Source: Silene latifolia (Eukaryota; Streptophyta; Magnoliopsida; Caryophyllales; Caryophyllaceae). From it: a DNA stretch of 64,000 bases. Positions 1 through 9,299 of this stretch are shown piece by piece (within the stretch, counting starts at the first letter, position 1; each line of letters begins with the position of its first letter). The notes under the pieces were generated by a model that ran no database searches, was not told the DNA's origin, and saw only the letters and a list, made by a program, of their open reading frames with translations. A program made the position numbers and the translations under genes. The DNA lies in contig NC_133536.1 in assembly GCF_048544455.1 (NCBI RefSeq), positions 23,624,152 to 23,688,151 on the forward strand, read 5' to 3'.

Positions 1-472
1 ACACAGCAGCACCTCCTAATCTCTCATCGGCATATAGTACATTATTGAAGTCACCTCCTACAATCCAAGGTCCCTGAACACTGTCACTGTACCATTGCAT
101 CCTCTTCCAAAGATCTCCCCTCTCAGCAGCTCTATTATAACCATAGACAAGAGTAAAACAAAATTTCTGCTGAGTCCCCCTCATAGTGATGATAGAGTGA
201 ATAGTTTGTGGCGTAATATCTAAGACATCCACTACAAAAAGGGAAGGATTCCAAAGTAGCCAGATACGTCCTCCAGTAGCAACTGAATTATTTGTACAGA
301 TAGCCCATCCACTACAAATATTATTTCTAACTTTATTCCACATTATTGACTTAACTTTAGTTTCTAGTAACCCAAATAGCCCCAAATTATTATTATGCAG
401 AAACCATTTTATATCCTTCTGCTTATTCAGGCTATTGAGTCCCCTAATATTCCAATACCCAATATTAACCAT
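1..472 (-). CDS. LINE ORF2, N-terminal endonuclease part (partial)
   Basis: Reading the minus strand from an ATG at 472 gives an open frame that continues off the left edge of the window (157 codons visible). The N-terminus reads like the apurinic-endonuclease domain of plant L1-type LINE ORF2 proteins: WNIRGLN near residue 8, a metal-binding Glu in LLETK near residue 37, and a GGDFN block near residue 140. In the family this protein nicks the target and reverse-transcribes the element RNA; the reverse transcriptase part lies outside the window. The ATG overlaps the stop of ORF1 by eight bases, so translation is probably coupled. No stop is visible in the sequenced part, so the copy may be young. 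Confidence 0.85.
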   Translation of the reverse strand, partial: MVNIGYWNIRGLNSLNKQKDIKWFLHNNNLGLFGLLETKVKSIMWNKVRNNICSGWAICTNNSVATGGRIWLLWNPSLFVVDVLDITPQTIHSIITMRGTQQKFCFTLVYGYNRAAERGDLWKRMQWYSDSVQGPWIVGGDFNNVLYADERLGGAAV

Positions 473-1658
473 GATCCATCACACCCTTGAGACCAGTTCC
501 AGACCCTTGTTCCTTCATCTGGGTTGACCTAATTGTGGCCCTGTTTAGAGCATCAAGGAAAGTATCACCACGAGATACATGAGAAGGACCACTACCATTC
601 TGTGTCATCAATCTGGTGATTATGCCTGCAGGGGTTTGAATAACAGCACCTCGTGGTCCCACTGGAGTTTCAGAGATCAGAGGAGCTTTGCCCTTATCCA
701 CCATCTTAACTGGTTGAGGTTGAATAACCTTTTTCTGCCAGACTTGCTTCACTTTCACCCCCTCCTGTTTCTTCCTGCACTGCTCTTTGTTGTGCCCTAT
801 ACCAGAGCAGAGAGTACATTTAACAGGGAGCCAGTCATACTCCACTTTGACATTATGATCTTTCCCTTTTTCATCCTTGAACTGAAGAGTAGTAGGGAAT
901 GCCTGGTTCACCTGCACATCAACCAGCATCCTAGCATACCCAAGAAAAGTTTTGTGGCGTGTTGCCTCATCACAATGCACAAAATCCCCAATAAGACCAC
1001 TGATCTTTCTTAAGCATTCTATGCCCCAGAATTTCAGGTCCAGACCTGACAATTTAATCCAAATCGGAACAGTTTGTACATTGTGCTTGACTAAATCCAC
1101 ATCCGGAGTCCATTCATTAATGATCACAGGCTTTTTGTCAAACATAAAATGACCCAGACGAACCACCTCTTTCATTTTTTCCACAGTTTTAAAACGCACA
1201 ATGAAAATACCATTTGGCATAAAAGAGATTTTATCAACATCATAATCCTTCCAAATTCTCTTAAGATATCCTGAGACCACATTCCAGGGAGGATTTGTAC
1301 CCATGATATACCCAAATAAAGACGACGCCCAATAATTTATCTCAGGAAGAACATCAGCTTCAGAAAGCTGTAAAGAAGTCTTACCAGAGACAATGGACGG
1401 ACGAGTTATCACTGGAGTCTTCTTCCTCCCTTGAACCTCAGTCCAAGCACCAGACTCTCCTTCCAACAAAATTTCTTCCACCGGAGTCGAAACCGTTGGT
1501 AATGGTAGAGGCAGAATCACCTGCTCCTCTTCTTCCGTAACATCCTCCACTAGGGGTTCCTCCTCCAATGATTCCAAAACCTCAAACCTAATCTTCGACG
1601 CAGAACCAGAACGTTTATTATTATTCGTAGTCTTTTGATTTCTTCGAGTTTTTGCCAT
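465..1658 (-). CDS. LINE ORF1: DUF4283 and zinc-knuckle nucleic-acid-binding protein
   Basis: This is an uninterrupted 397-residue frame. Its start is basic (MAKTRRNQK). A middle domain (about residues 105-245) has the FGYIMG, NGIFIVRF and WIKLSGLD blocks of the DUF4283 domain found in plant LINE ORF1 proteins. A CX2CX4HX4C zinc knuckle (CTLCSGIGHNKEQC, about residues 281-294) follows. In this family the protein binds the element RNA and escorts it. The frame is directly followed on the minus strand by the endonuclease ORF with an overlapping stop and start, the normal ORF1-ORF2 order of an L1-type LINE. About 75 bases of pyrimidine-rich leader precede the ATG. This is a mobile-element gene and not a host gene. 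Confidence 0.9.
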   Translation of the reverse strand: MAKTRRNQKTTNNNKRSGSASKIRFEVLESLEEEPLVEDVTEEEEQVILPLPLPTVSTPVEEILLEGESGAWTEVQGRKKTPVITRPSIVSGKTSLQLSEADVLPEINYWASSLFGYIMGTNPPWNVVSGYLKRIWKDYDVDKISFMPNGIFIVRFKTVEKMKEVVRLGHFMFDKKPVIINEWTPDVDLVKHNVQTVPIWIKLSGLDLKFWGIECLRKISGLIGDFVHCDEATRHKTFLGYARMLVDVQVNQAFPTTLQFKDEKGKDHNVKVEYDWLPVKCTLCSGIGHNKEQCRKKQEGVKVKQVWQKKVIQPQPVKMVDKGKAPLISETPVGPRGAVIQTPAGIITRLMTQNGSGPSHVSRGDTFLDALNRATIRSTQMKEQGSGTGLKGVMDHG

Positions 1659-1802
1659 AGCGTGAAATTAGGGTTAGGAAATAGAGAGGAAAGGATTTTT
1701 AGGGGTTTTTTCTCTCACTAGCTTTCTCTTTTTGGTATACGTTTTTTTTAAGATTTCGTGTTTTAAATCTCGTTTTTTTTTTCTGAGATACTTTTTTTTC
1801 AT

Positions 1803-2257
1803 CTAAGACAATAATGGACTAAAGTTATACAAAAATGAACCAAAGTTATACAAAAATAGACCAAAGTTATACAAAAAATGGACTAAAGTTATACAAAAAA
1901 TTGGACTAAAGTTATACAAAAAATGAACCAAAGTTATACAAAAATGAACCAAAGTTATACAAAAATGGACCAGAGTTATACAAAAATGCACCAGAGTTAT
2001 ACAAAAATGCACCAGAGTTATACAAAAATGAACCAAAGTTATACAAAAATGAACCAAAGTTATACAAAAATAGACCAAAGTTATACAAAAAAAGACTAAA
2101 GTTATACAAAAAATTGGACTAAAGTTATACAAAAAATGAACCAAAGTTATACAAAAATGAACCAAAGTTACACAAAAATGAACCAAAGTTATACAAAAAT
2201 CGACCAGAGTTATACAAAAATGCACCAGAGTTATACAAAAATGCACCAAAGTTATCC
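1803..2257 (-). repeat. Minisatellite array, left half (about 21-bp units)
   Basis: About twenty head-to-tail copies of a 20-24-bp unit with core CCAAAGTTATACAAAAATG. Variants differ mainly at the base after AAAG or AGAG and in the length of the A run. The array ends abruptly near 2257, where the same unit continues in opposite orientation. Open frames through the array are repeat artefacts (VHFCITL-type protein repeats). Confidence 0.9.
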
Positions 2258-3275
2258 AATTTTTTGTATAACTTTAGTCCAAATTTTTGTATAACTTTAG
2301 TCTATTTTTGTATAACTTTGGTTCATTTTTGTATAACTCTGGTCGATTTTTGTATAACTTTGGTCCATATTTGTAGAACTTTGGTTCATTTTTGTATAAC
2401 TTTAGTCCAATTTTTTGTATAACTTTAGTCCATTTTTGTATAACTTTGGTTCATTTTTGTATAACTTTGGTTCATTTTTGTATAACTTTAGTCCATTGTT
2501 GTATCACTTTGTCCAATTTTTGTATAACTTTAGTCTTTTTTTGTATAACTTTGGTCTATTTTTGTACAACTTCAGTCCATTTTTGTATAACTTTAGTCCA
2601 TATTTGTATAACTTTAGTCCATTTTTGTATAACTTTGGTCCATTTTTGTACAACTTTGGTTCATTTTTGTATAACTTTGGTTCATTTTTGTATAACTTTA
2701 GTCCAATTTTTTGTATAACTTTAGTCCAATTTTTGTATAACTTTAGTCTTTTTTTTGTATAACTTTGGTCATAAAATGTATAACTTTAGTCATAAAATGT
2801 ATAACTTTAGTCATAAAATGTATAAACCAAATAACAATAAAAAAAACCAAATTTAAACATCGTGTGTATAACTCTAATGCACGCAGTGTATAATTTTAAT
2901 AGACAAGATGTATAACTTTAGTCCAAAAAATCAAATTTGAAACAACACATAAGAAGATGATATTAAAAAAACCAATAAGTAAAAAAAGTACAATAAAAAT
3001 ACTTCAATAACAATAATAAAAAATTAACCAATAATTAAAAAAAAAACAAATAACAAAAAAAAAAAAATCAAATAACAAAAAAAAAAAACAAAACCAAACC
3101 AAACAAAAAAAAACCAACAAAACAAACTTGAATGGTTGTATAACTTCAATTTTTACAATGTATAACTTTAGATGTTAATAGTGTAACTTTAATGTAAAAA
3201 GTGTATAACTTTACTCATAAAATGTATAACTTTGGTGTTTTAAGTCGTAAATTGTATAACTTTAGTCGTATAACC
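2258..3275 (+). repeat. Minisatellite array, right half in inverted orientation
   Basis: The unit of the left half recurs here as its reverse complement (core TTTTTGTATAACTTTGGTC). About twenty-five good copies run to roughly 2830, and degenerate copies such as ATGTATAACTTTAGTCAT are scattered to about 3275. A-rich sequence lies between the late copies. Together with the left half this forms a large inverted repeat of tandem repeats. Confidence 0.88.
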
Positions 3276-4090
3276 CAATTAAATTAACAAATTATATACA
3301 AAAATAAAATGTTGGTGAATGACTCATGAGAATAACAAATTATATGCATAAATCTAACAAAAAACCCGTAAATCTAACAAAAACCGTAAATAAAACAAAA
3401 ATACAAATAAAACAAATAAAACAAAAAACAAAGAACAATAAACAAAAAACAATAAACAAAGAACAAAAACAAAAATAAAACAAAAAACAAAGAACCAAAA
3501 AAACAAAAACGCAGTAGAGAAACAAAAAAACAAAGAACAAAACCAAAAAAAATGGAAGGAGGAGGAAGGAAGGAAGGACGGCGGAGGGAGTATTGGCGGC
3601 AGGAGGTGCGGGAGGAGGAGAAAGGACGGCGGGAGGGTGGCTGCTGGTGTTTAGGGTGTCGGGTTTAGGGTGTCGTTGGGGCTGGCGTTGGGGAGGGAGG
3701 GAGGGAGGAAGGAGGAGGGAAGGACGACGGTGGGGCTGGTGTTGCTGCTGGTGTTTAGGGTGTCGGGTTTAGGGTGTCGGGTTTATGGTGGGCGTAGATC
3801 TGGCCGCCGAGTGAAGGGGGAGTAAAGGAGGTGAATAGTTGTTGTTGTTGTTGGCGGGTTGTTGTTGTTGTTGGTTGTTGTTGCTGATGTCGGTGGTGTT
3901 GGAGGGTCTGGTGGTGTTGGCGGGTTTTGGGTCGGGTGTGGTGTGTGGTGGGGTGGTCGTGGGCAGCAGGTGGGTCGGTGTGTGGAGGGGTTTTTTTGGG
4001 TTTTTTTTTTTTTTTTTTAGTTTGGTTTTTATTTTGTATCAACTTGCTTTTTTTTTTGTTTAGAGAGGGTGGGAGAAAATGAGAGAGAAA
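3276..4090. other. Interior of TIR element C: A-rich then G-rich stretch
   Basis: A strongly A-rich, AAACAAA-type stretch (3280-3550) is followed by a G-rich, purine-skewed block (3550-4000) with GGAGGAGG, GGTGTTTAGGGTGTCGGG and GTTGTTGTT runs. A T run and a GAGAGAATGAG-type tail follow. I see no coding signature: open frames here are low-complexity. The same succession (array, A-rich, G-rich, GAGAG tail) occurs in element B at 8.4-10.4 kb, so this is element interior and not a host gene. Confidence 0.6.
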
Positions 4091-4325
4091 GAGTGAATGT
4101 GAGAAATGAGAGAGGATGAGTGAATGAGGAAGTGAGTTGGGAGATTAGAATGGTGGAAGAGTTGTACACATTATTAGGTAGAGTTATACACAATTAGGGA
4201 AGGAGATTAGGGAGGGAGATTTGTAGCCCTCCATTGAGATGTAATCTCATCCCTCCATCCCTTCCATCCAAAGGCCCTTATAAGGACTTAGGGACTCATA
4301 AGATGTAAGGACCTTAGAAGAACCA

Positions 4326-4386
<61 letters not shown>
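4326..4386. repeat. (CT)n(TA)n microsatellite between elements C and A
   Basis: About twelve CT units run into about eighteen TA units, then GATCTAGGATCC opens the TIR of element A. The TA tract probably served as the insertion target. Confidence 0.95.
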
Positions 4387-4388
<2 letters not shown>

Positions 4389-4391
4389 TCT

Positions 4392-4435
4392 AGGATCCGG
4401 TGAGAACGATTATTCGGTGAGAACGGTGAGAACGA
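4392..4435 (+). repeat. Left TIR of element A
   Basis: Three copies of CGGTGAGAAC spaced by a few bases. It is the reverse complement of 7905-7948 with only one or two mismatches. Confidence 0.9.
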
Positions 4436-4439
4436 ACTA

Positions 4440-5040
4440 ACTACCACTTTTATTAAACACTACGACATACAAACCCCATTGTAAACTCACACTGCCAAAA
4501 CCAAAATCCCATTCATCCCCATCTACCCCATTACCAGAATCCGGCGACCACCACCATCGCCGACACCGAGCTCCGGCACAGACCGCCGTTGTTAAGACGT
4601 TGGCAGAGACCACCACCGTCGTCGTCCCTATCTCGCATCTCTCCTCTCTTTTATTCCGCACCCAAATCACCGACAGTGACTGATCGGGAATGACAGAGTG
4701 GTCGGTCGTGATCCTTTTGCCGTCGATAGAAGCAGATGAAGATTGGGGATGAGAGAAGTTCACCACGACGGCACGAATCCCCAAAATTTCGGATTCTTAA
4801 ATCACAGACCCTGATTCTCCTTCCTTTGATTTTGAAATCTGCCAATCAACTATCCAATCTGAACTCCTTACCTTAGCCGGTTCCCACCGATATTACTCGC
4901 CGGAAAATAAAACTAAAAAGCGAATTTCAAAATCACCAGATATAGTGCTGCAAAAAATACAAACTGACGCGTCAATTGGAGGAACGGATGGCAAAATCCG
5001 AAGAATCGAACAATTTTATCAGCGAAAGAAGGTTAGTTTA
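4440..5040 (+). other. Leader-like captured segment, source unknown
   Basis: GC-rich sequence with CCGGCGACC- and CACCACC-type runs, typical of a plant 5' leader or first exon, inside element A. It ends in GCGAAAGAAG followed by GTTAGT, a good splice donor on the plus strand, about 420 bp before the first recognised captured exon. Frames through it have no recognisable protein. It may be a third captured fragment. Confidence 0.4.
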
Positions 5041-5458
5041 TGTTTGTGGTGAGATTAAAACCTTGTGTAGCGAAAATTAAAACAAATGGTTGATATACTG
5101 TGGTCATGTAATTTGTGTTAAGCTGGTCCTAATAAATTTTTGGAATACTACTCGGTACTATTATACATCAGCATCTGATACGGAAAAGGTGACTGTCTCT
5201 TTTTGCTAGTTTGATCCTTGTATAGAAAACTAGACTTCAAGGAATGAGGTAGTGATATCATAGTTGGACGCTTTAACATTCATACTGGACTTCTGTGATT
5301 TAATTTACATTCGACAGTTTACATTTGTGTATCAAGGTTTTAGCTAGCCCAATCTCTCAAGTGTTGATCCTAACTTTGAATACTAATCCCACGTTTAATT
5401 AATGATGAAAGGGTGAATAAGTAATCACAATTTTATTGTTATTTGTTTTTGCTTTCAG

Positions 5459-6255
5459 GGGAACAGTTTCATGAGAATTGTAAATGTTGCAGCTTTTGCT
5501 GTTTCAGGTTATGCATCGACTGAGGGACGGCTCTGTAAACCATTTAATCCTTTGCTAGGAGAAACTTATGAGGCAGATTATCCTGAGAAAGGGTTTCGAT
5601 TTTTCTCTGAAAAGGTAGATTCTGTTACTTTCTTATAAAAATCATGCATTGCTACATTTGATGGTTTACAAGTCCGACTAAGTTTTTTATAATGCATGTC
5701 GTAAAAGAAGTGATACTCTGCAGATGGTGTTCTGTTTTCCAGGGTGCTAATTTCTGGAGTCTCGGCTTCGTTTAGAGGACGTTTTCTAATATTCTATACT
5801 TTGTTACAGGTCAGTCACCATCCGACTCTCGTTGCCTGTCATTGTGAAGGCAGGGGGTGGAAATTCTGGGCAGACAGCAACATCAAGAGTAGATTCTGGG
5901 GTCAATCAATTCAACTTGACCCAGTTGGACTTCTGACACTTCAGTTCGATGACGGAGAAATATTCCAGTGGAGCAAGGTGCTGTCTGTGATGTTCATGAT
6001 TTTGCAAATGTTCTGCTCTAATCTGATTAGTTTACTATCTTGTTATATCTGTATGAACTGTATCCGTCATGTTCTGGGAAGAGATTTATTTATGTGCTTG
6101 CTTGATGGTTTCAGGTGACAACAAGCATCCATAACCTAATCATCGGTAAACTATACTGTGATCATCATGGAACTATGTCCATACGTGGCAACCGCCAATA
6201 CTCTTGTACACTTAAATTCAAAGGGCCATCCTTTCTCGACCGGAACCCTAATCAG
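5459..6255 (+). pseudogene. Captured oxysterol-binding-protein-related (ORP) gene fragment, 3 exons
   Basis: Three exons with correct GT-AG borders are visible: 5459-5614, 5810-5977 and 6115-6255. Their products match the lipid-binding core of plant ORP1-type proteins. Exon 1 has [16 protein letters not shown] and the diagnostic [17 protein letters not shown]. Exon 2 opens with [14 protein letters not shown], the VSHHP lipid-phosphate motif, and continues through [17 protein letters not shown]. Exon 3 has [18 protein letters not shown] and ends at NPNQ. The family moves sterols and phosphoinositides between membranes. The N-terminal PH region and the C-terminal part are absent, so this is a fragment carried by element A. 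The intron borders are retained, so it was copied from DNA. Frame and splice sites look intact. Confidence 0.87.
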
Positions 6256-6618
6256 GTCAGTTCCCTTATCCAGTTATCCTTCACTGGAACATTTCTCCTT
6301 TTCTCGGGGTCTGATGATGGGCACATACACATGTATGACGCCGAAGGAAAGAGCTTGATCGGGTCTTTGTCGGGCCACTCAAGCTGGGTTCTGAGCGTGG
6401 ATGCAAGCCCGGATGGAGCTGCTATTGCAAGTGGGTCAAGTGATAAATCGGTGAAGCTGTGGGACCTTGGCATGCGAGCCGCTGTACAGAGCATGACAAA
6501 CCACACTGACATGGTTTGGCGTGTTGCATTTCGGTCTCCTGGTGGGACTGGATTACGAGCCGGCAGACTCGCAAGTGTTGCAGATTATAAAAGCATCTCA
6601 CTACATGATTGCTCTTAA
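6256..6618 (+). pseudogene. Captured VIP3/SKI8-like WD40 gene 3' end, fused to the ORP fragment
   Basis: Joined in frame directly after the ORP exon. The product matches the C-terminal third of plant VIP3 (the SKI8/WDR61 homologue, a PAF1-complex and exosome-adaptor subunit). Visible blocks are [49 protein letters not shown] and [17 protein letters not shown], followed by the natural stop. Two complete WD repeats and part of others remain out of the seven-bladed propeller. The join falls at the GTCAGT donor-like bases after the ORP NPNQ codons, so either read-through or splicing could occur. Transcription is untested; a fusion protein from this locus is only possible. Confidence 0.85.
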
Positions 6619-6830
6619 ACTTGGTTATTTCTTCAATAGAATGATTTTCAAAAATTTGTGTTTTTGTTTTGGGATCCGTTTATTTGACCATCTTATGGCA
6701 TTGTTTATTTTAAAAAAACTTATTGATTGGAGCTTGCTTGAACCCGTTGATTATGTGGTTCTCCAATTATCTAAGTGCGGATGGGTAAGGCTGTATATGT
6801 TTGAGATGTATAGTAGTGTGCAAATGCCCT
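6619..6830 (+). other. Putative 3' untranslated part of the captured WD40 fragment
   Basis: About 210 bases after the WD40 stop lie before the array of element A starts. The sequence is T-rich and non-repetitive, as expected of a captured 3' UTR. There is no independent coding evidence. Confidence 0.35.
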
Positions 6831-7498
6831 TTATAAAGTGTATCTAGAATTCTTGAAAAAAGCGTACCTAGGAGTGTCTAAAGTGTGTATAAGATTTGGT
6901 AAAAAAAAAAAAAAAATGTATCTACTATGGAAAAAAATTGTATCTGCATCGTCATAAAGTGTGTATAGAATTTATGTAAATAACGTACGTATAAATGTAT
7001 AATATTGTAAAGTGTATTTGGATTTACCCAAAAAAAAGAGGCGTATCTGACATGTATTTTAATGTATCTAGTAGCTGTAAAAAAAAAGGAAAAAAAATGT
7101 ATCTGTATTGTTATAAAGTGTATCTAGAATTCTTGAAACAAGCGTACCTAGGAGTGTCTAAAGTGTATCTACGATTTGGTGAAAAAAAAAGTATCTATAA
7201 AAAATGTATCTGTATTGTTATAAAGTGTATCTAGAATTCTTGAAAAAACGTACCTAGGAGTGTCTAAAGTGTATATAAGATTTGGTAAAAAAAAAAAAAA
7301 TGTATCTACATTCTTAAAATGCGTAATAGAATTTTGGTAAAAAGTGTACCTACTTTAGTTAAAAGTGTATATGAGAATTGGTAAAAAAAAAACAAAAAAA
7401 GAAAAAGAAAAAAAAAAGTGTATCTACATCCTTAAAATGCGTATATAGAATTTTGATAAAAAGTGTACCTACTTTAGTTAAAAGTGTATATGAGATTT

Positions 7499-7534
<36 letters not shown>

Positions 7535-7862
7535 GTATCTACATCCTTAAAATGCGTATATAGAATTTTGGTAAAAAGTGTATCTACTTTAGTTAAAAGT
7601 GTATATGATATTTGGTAAAAAAAAACAAAAAAAGAAAAAGAAAAAAAAAAGTGTATCTACATCCTTAAAATGCGTATATAGAATTTTGATAAAAAGTGTA
7701 CCTACTTTAGTTAAAAGTGTATATGAGATTTGGTAAAAAGAAAAAAAAAACAAAAAAAAAAGTGTATCTACATCCTTAAAATGCGTATATAGAATTTTGG
7801 TAAAAAGTGTACCTACTTTAGTTAAAAGTGTATATAAGATTTGGTATAAGATTTGGTAAAAA
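6830..7862 (+). repeat. Tandem array of element A (about 115-bp units)
   Basis: At least five good units begin near 7301, 7418, 7533, 7651 and 7761. Each has GTGTATCTACATCC, then ATGCGTATATAGAATTTTG, then GTGTACCTACTTTAG, and a closing A-run of variable length. Earlier variant units with TCTAGAATTCTTGAAA and GTACCTAGGAGTGTC run from 6830 to 7300. It is a subterminal array comparable in position to those of elements B and C. Confidence 0.85.
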
Positions 7863-7904
7863 AAAAAAAAATTGCACCTTTTATATATATTCTAAGGTAT
7901 CTAG

Positions 7905-7948
7905 TGCGTTCTCACCGTTCTCACCGAATGGTCGTTCTCACCGGATCC
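7905..7948 (-). repeat. Right TIR of element A
   Basis: Holds GTTCTCACCG three times and ends in CCGGATCC. It pairs with the left TIR at 4392-4435 and is followed within seven bases by a TA tract. Confidence 0.9.
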
Positions 7949-7951
7949 CAC

Positions 7952-7954
<3 letters not shown>

Positions 7955-8024
<70 letters not shown>
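7955..8024. repeat. (TA)n microsatellite between elements A and B
   Basis: About 35 TA units. It separates the right TIR of element A from the left TIR of element B. Confidence 0.95.
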
Positions 8025-8025
<1 letters not shown>

Positions 8026-8274
8026 TAAAGTTCTTATGAGTCCACCTAAATCTTTGAGTCCATAAGTCCTCTCTACATCCCTTAGATTTTCCACTAAGGA
8101 TGGTTGAGATTGAAAGCAAAAAAGCATACTTAACACTAATGAGTTTCTTATACACTAATTAATCCAATTTCTCTCTCTAGCTTTAATTATACATTCACTA
8201 ATGGATTAATTTTACACAAAAAAAAAATTTGAGCATAATTTTTTTTTTTTGGACTGAAATTTTATACAAATGTT

Positions 8275-9260
8275 ACTACACTTTTACTGTTTTAAAAGTG
8301 TAATTTCAACGGAAAAAAGTGTAATTTCAACAAAAAAATTGCGGTAAAAAATATTGCGTTTAACGAGTATAACTCAGTTTTTTCGACAAATATTATTTTG
8401 AATTTTTCCAATTTTAACACAACTCATTGTGAATTGAGTGACTTATAAGTGTAACTTTAGTCTTTTAAAAGTGTAATTTTAGTCCATTAAAGTGTAATTT
8501 TAATGCATTAAAGTGTAATTTTAGTCTATTAAAGTGTATTTTTAGTCCATTGAGAGTGTATCTTTAGTCCATATTAAAAGTGTAACTTTAGTCCATTAAA
8601 GTGTAATTTCAGTCCATTGAGAGTGTAACTTTAGTCCATTGAGACTGTAACTTTTGTCCATATTAAACATGTAACATGAGTCCATTGAGAGTAAAACTAT
8701 AGTGTAATTCTAATAGAAAAAGGTGTAATTCTAACAGAAAAAAGTGTAATTCTAACAGAAAAAAGTGTAATTCTAACAACAAAAAGTGTAATTCTAACAG
8801 AAAAAAGTGTAATTCTAACAAAAAGTGTAATTCTAACAGAAAAAAGTGTAGTTCTAACAGAAAAAAGTGTAATTTTAACAGAAAAAAGTGTAATTCTAAG
8901 AACAAAAAGTGTAATTCTAACAAAAAGTGTAATTCTAACAAAAAAAAGTGTAATTCTAACCGAAAAAAGTGTAATTCTAACAGAAAAAAGTGTAATTCTA
9001 ACAAAAAGTGTAATTCTAACAGAAAAAAGTGTAATTCTAATAGAAAAAAGTGTAATTTTAACAGAAAAAATTGTAATTCTAACAACAAAAAGTGTAATTT
9101 TAGCCGAAAAAAGTGTTATTCTAGCAAAAAAAAAAGTATAATTTTAACATAAAAAAGTGTAATTTTAATGAAGAAAAGTGTAATTTTAACAAAAAAAAAT
9201 GTAATTCTAACAGAAAAAAGTGTAATTCTAACAACAAAAAGTGTAATTTTAGCCAAGTGC
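8275..9260 (+). repeat. Tandem array of element B (about 20-bp units)
   Basis: Some forty units, in two blocks. The first (8450-8690) is of GTGTAACTTTAGTCCATT type. The second (8700-9260) is of GTGTAATTCTAACAGAAAAA type. The first block shares the word GTATAACTTTAGTCC with the array of element C. Open frames such as LELHFFL-repeat proteins on the minus strand are artefacts of the array. Confidence 0.88.
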
Positions 9261-9299
9261 AAATTCAAAGGGCTAAAAAATCTGGAAAAAAAAAAGAGT

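Larger units (their letters stand above)
1..1735 (-). mobile_element. L1-type LINE, 5' portion
   Basis: ORF1 and the start of ORF2 lie in order on the minus strand, with a short leader ending near 1735 where T-rich sequence and then a tandem array begin. The 3' end and poly(A) tail lie beyond the left edge. Both visible frames are open, so the element may be intact and recent. The 5' boundary is an estimate. The neighbouring TIR element has no recognisable left end inside the window, so the LINE may have inserted into it. Confidence 0.8.
1803..4325. mobile_element. Non-autonomous TIR element C (left end not seen)
   Basis: The right end (about 4210-4325) contains CATCCAAAGGCCC, AAGGACTTA and GGACTCATAAG, and matches the right end of element B (10365-10455), whose own inverted copy lies at 8030-8110. 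It abuts a (CT)n(TA)n microsatellite, as B abuts (TA)n. The element therefore belongs to the same family as B. Its left TIR is not found before 1803 and may lie beyond the LINE. No transposase is visible, so it would depend on an enzyme supplied elsewhere. Confidence 0.6.
4387..7954 (+). mobile_element. TIR element A carrying captured gene fragments (Pack-type)
   Basis: Inverted ends match over about 44 bp: GGATCCGGTGAGAACG at 4392 and its reverse complement ending at 7948. Each TIR holds three copies of CGGTGAGAAC, and both ends abut (TA)n tracts. Inside, in order, are a GC-rich leader-like segment (4440-5040), three exons of an oxysterol-binding-protein-related gene with introns, the 3' end of a VIP3-like WD40 gene with its stop codon, and a tandem array of about 115-bp units (6830-7860). 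No transposase is present. Gene-fragment capture between TIRs is the hallmark of Pack-MULE-like elements; the TA-tract target is reminiscent of TA-targeting MITEs. The superfamily is not settled. Confidence 0.8.

Noticed and set aside
1803-2762. Several long frames on both strands encoding CITLVHF- and YNFGSFL-type repeats
   Set aside because: They follow the minisatellite unit in every frame; the protein repeats simply mirror the DNA repeat and have no other support.
1803-2835. Possibility of a CRISPR array
   Set aside because: Units are contiguous without unique spacers, in a plant genome; this is a minisatellite.
3755-4063. His/Pro/Gln-rich and hydrophobic frames on opposite strands
   Set aside because: Low-complexity G-rich interior of element C; no domain or start context.
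4437-4845. Minus-strand frames of 115 and 64 residues
   Set aside because: No recognisable family; the strand is opposite to the captured exons, and the sequence looks like a leader segment.
6252-6512. Minus-strand frame opposite the WD40 fragment
   Set aside because: A shadow of the plus-strand coding frame, which has clear WD motifs.
7828-8155. Frames with poly-Tyr-Ile tails
   Set aside because: They read through the (TA)n microsatellite.
8663-9088. A 141-residue LELHFFL-repeat frame on the minus strand
   Set aside because: An artefact of the GTGTAATTCTAACAG array of element B.
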